From: CALLVY01 sp937899855
GTDB taxonomy: Bacteria > Bacteroidota > Bacteroidia > Chitinophagales > Saprospiraceae
Assembly (NCBI GenBank): GCA_039820405.1
Contig: JBCBQC010000125.1
Location: 1 to 15,114 of the forward strand
Length of the DNA stretch: 15,114 bases
Direction: 5' to 3'
The position numbers were made by a program, and so were the translations under genes. Below are positions 14,267 through 15,114 of this stretch, one piece after another. The notes under the pieces were generated by a model. The model saw only the letters and a list, made by a program, of their open reading frames with translations, searched no databases and was not told the origin of the DNA. Every line of letters begins with the position of its first letter. Position 1 is the stretch's first letter.

Positions 14267-15114
14267 ATGAAATTCCCCCATTTGGGCTGGACTTTTACCG
14301 TCCTCCCCTTGTCCCTGTTGCTCCTACTGTCACTAATTCCTCTCTTTTCCTTTGCCCAAATCATCGGTGGTCACCGCAGTGGCCAATCCACACCCCAGGA
14401 AGTCCAAGCCGCTACCATCGATGCGGGCGCCTTGGCCGGCGACGTCAACCTCTTTACCGGTACCTATAATTCCAACTACACCCTGGGTAGCGTCAGTACC
14501 GTCAGCGGCGACCTGAGCTACACCCTGCAAGCCAGCAACAGCTCCACCTTTTCGAGTGGCGACAACCTGCCCCACACCACGGGCATCCCCTACGGTGAGG
14601 GTTGGCAGCTCGATCTGCCCTCCATCACGGTCAGTACGGAAGATTACAACAAGTACAGCATCCTGGCCGCCCAGGCCATCGGCAATCGCAATTCGATGGG
14701 GGTACAGACCAAGGAATACTACACCAACGATCCGGCCGGCGATCGCAACGAAGCCTACGGCGAGGGCGGGTTGTACTGGTTTGCCCCGATGCTCAACATC
14801 CCGGGCGTGGCCAGCGGGCGGCTGGTATACAAGTACGAGTCTCAAGGGCAGTACGTCTTTGTACTGCACCAGTTTGAACGCTACATCGAGGCGCATTTTG
14901 ACGGCAACCGCTGGGAGGTGGTCCTCGACGACGGGACGCGTTACGAGCTGGGGGTGGCCAAGGTCTCGCACCGACAGGCTTCCAACCAGCGGGTGGAGCA
15001 AGTCTGCTACGAAAGTGGTGGCGGAGGCAATACCCTGGCGCAGGGCGGGCCGCTGCCCAATTTGGTCCTGCCCAAAACCGAGGTGCTGAGTTGGTACTGC
15101 GTACGGATTTACCA
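14267..15114 (+). CDS. N-terminal part of a secreted RHS/YD-repeat-like giant protein (partial)
   Basis: The frame opens at the ATG at 14267 and stays open for 282 codons to the window edge, so the gene is cut off at its 3' end. Residues 1-31 form a signal peptide (long leucine-rich core, ending FSFAQ). The mature N-terminus has GDVNLFTGTYNSNYTLG (59-74), then SGDLSYTLQASNSSTF (80-95), then GIPYGEGWQLDLPSI (106-120) and EDYNKYSI (125-132). This order (a sugar/peptide-like beta segment, G.L.Y.L..., GxGW.L..P.I, then Y) is the layout of the SpvB/RHS N-terminal region found at the start of large YD-repeat proteins. Residues 187-231 (LVYKYESQGQYVFVLHQF, HFDGNRWEVVLDDGTRYELG) fit the following strand-rich part where a formula-like text block is checked against DGTRYELG. 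Codon use is like its neighbours. If right, the missing part would hold YD repeats, an RHS core and a variable C-terminus. A different large surface protein remains possible. Confidence 0.7.
   Translation, partial: MKFPHLGWTFTVLPLSLLLLLSLIPLFSFAQIIGGHRSGQSTPQEVQAATIDAGALAGDVNLFTGTYNSNYTLGSVSTVSGDLSYTLQASNSSTFSSGDNLPHTTGIPYGEGWQLDLPSITVSTEDYNKYSILAAQAIGNRNSMGVQTKEYYTNDPAGDRNEAYGEGGLYWFAPMLNIPGVASGRLVYKYESQGQYVFVLHQFERYIEAHFDGNRWEVVLDDGTRYELGVAKVSHRQASNQRVEQVCYESGGGGNTLAQGGPLPNLVLPKTEVLSWYCVRIY

Overview
The window looks like chromosomal DNA from a gliding or particle-attached marine-type Bacteroidota, most likely of the Saprospiria (Lewinella-like). Three large secreted proteins end in type IX secretion system (T9SS) type A sorting domains. 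One is built of SprB-type repeats. Shine-Dalgarno sequences are absent before the starts, and candidate promoters fit the Bacteroidota TTG / TAnnTTTG pattern. Coding DNA is GC-rich with strong third-position GC bias, while the intergenic DNA is AT-rich. The genus assignment is inference.

Layout from left to right: (1) a secreted serine hydrolase of the beta-lactamase/class C fold with a T9SS tail (40-1377). (2) It converges on, and overlaps by 11 nt, a minus-strand membrane histidine kinase (1367-2620). (3) A minus-strand lipoprotein (3067-3753) is made of two copies of a Cys-bounded ~75-residue module, each holding two LVFP motifs, and is followed by a clear intrinsic terminator. (4) A 508-bp intergenic region, rich in A/T tracts and palindromes, precedes a probable two-gene unit: an M1 zinc aminopeptidase (4262-5917) and a small DoxX-like membrane protein (5928-6287). 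(5) A secreted M43 pappalysin-like metalloprotease (6678-9146) carries five 25-residue Cys-rich repeats and a T9SS tail, and ends in a strong terminator. (6) A 1444-residue adhesin (9321-13655) has about 14 SprB repeats interrupted by three HYR/Ig-like domains, and a T9SS tail. (7) A 611-bp intergenic region holds two adjacent perfect palindromes and a good Bacteroidota promoter. (8) An open-ended reading frame (14267 to the window edge) has a signal peptide and a sequence resembling the N-terminal part of giant RHS/YD-repeat surface proteins.

Taken together this is a cell-surface and secretome region: secreted or periplasmic hydrolases, a large adhesin, and possibly an RHS-type giant protein, with one orphan sensor kinase. 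No T9SS machinery genes, mobile elements, CRISPR arrays, tRNA or rRNA genes were seen. The least explained items are the LVFP-repeat lipoprotein, the paired palindromes before the RHS-like gene, and the palindrome-rich region before the M1 peptidase.
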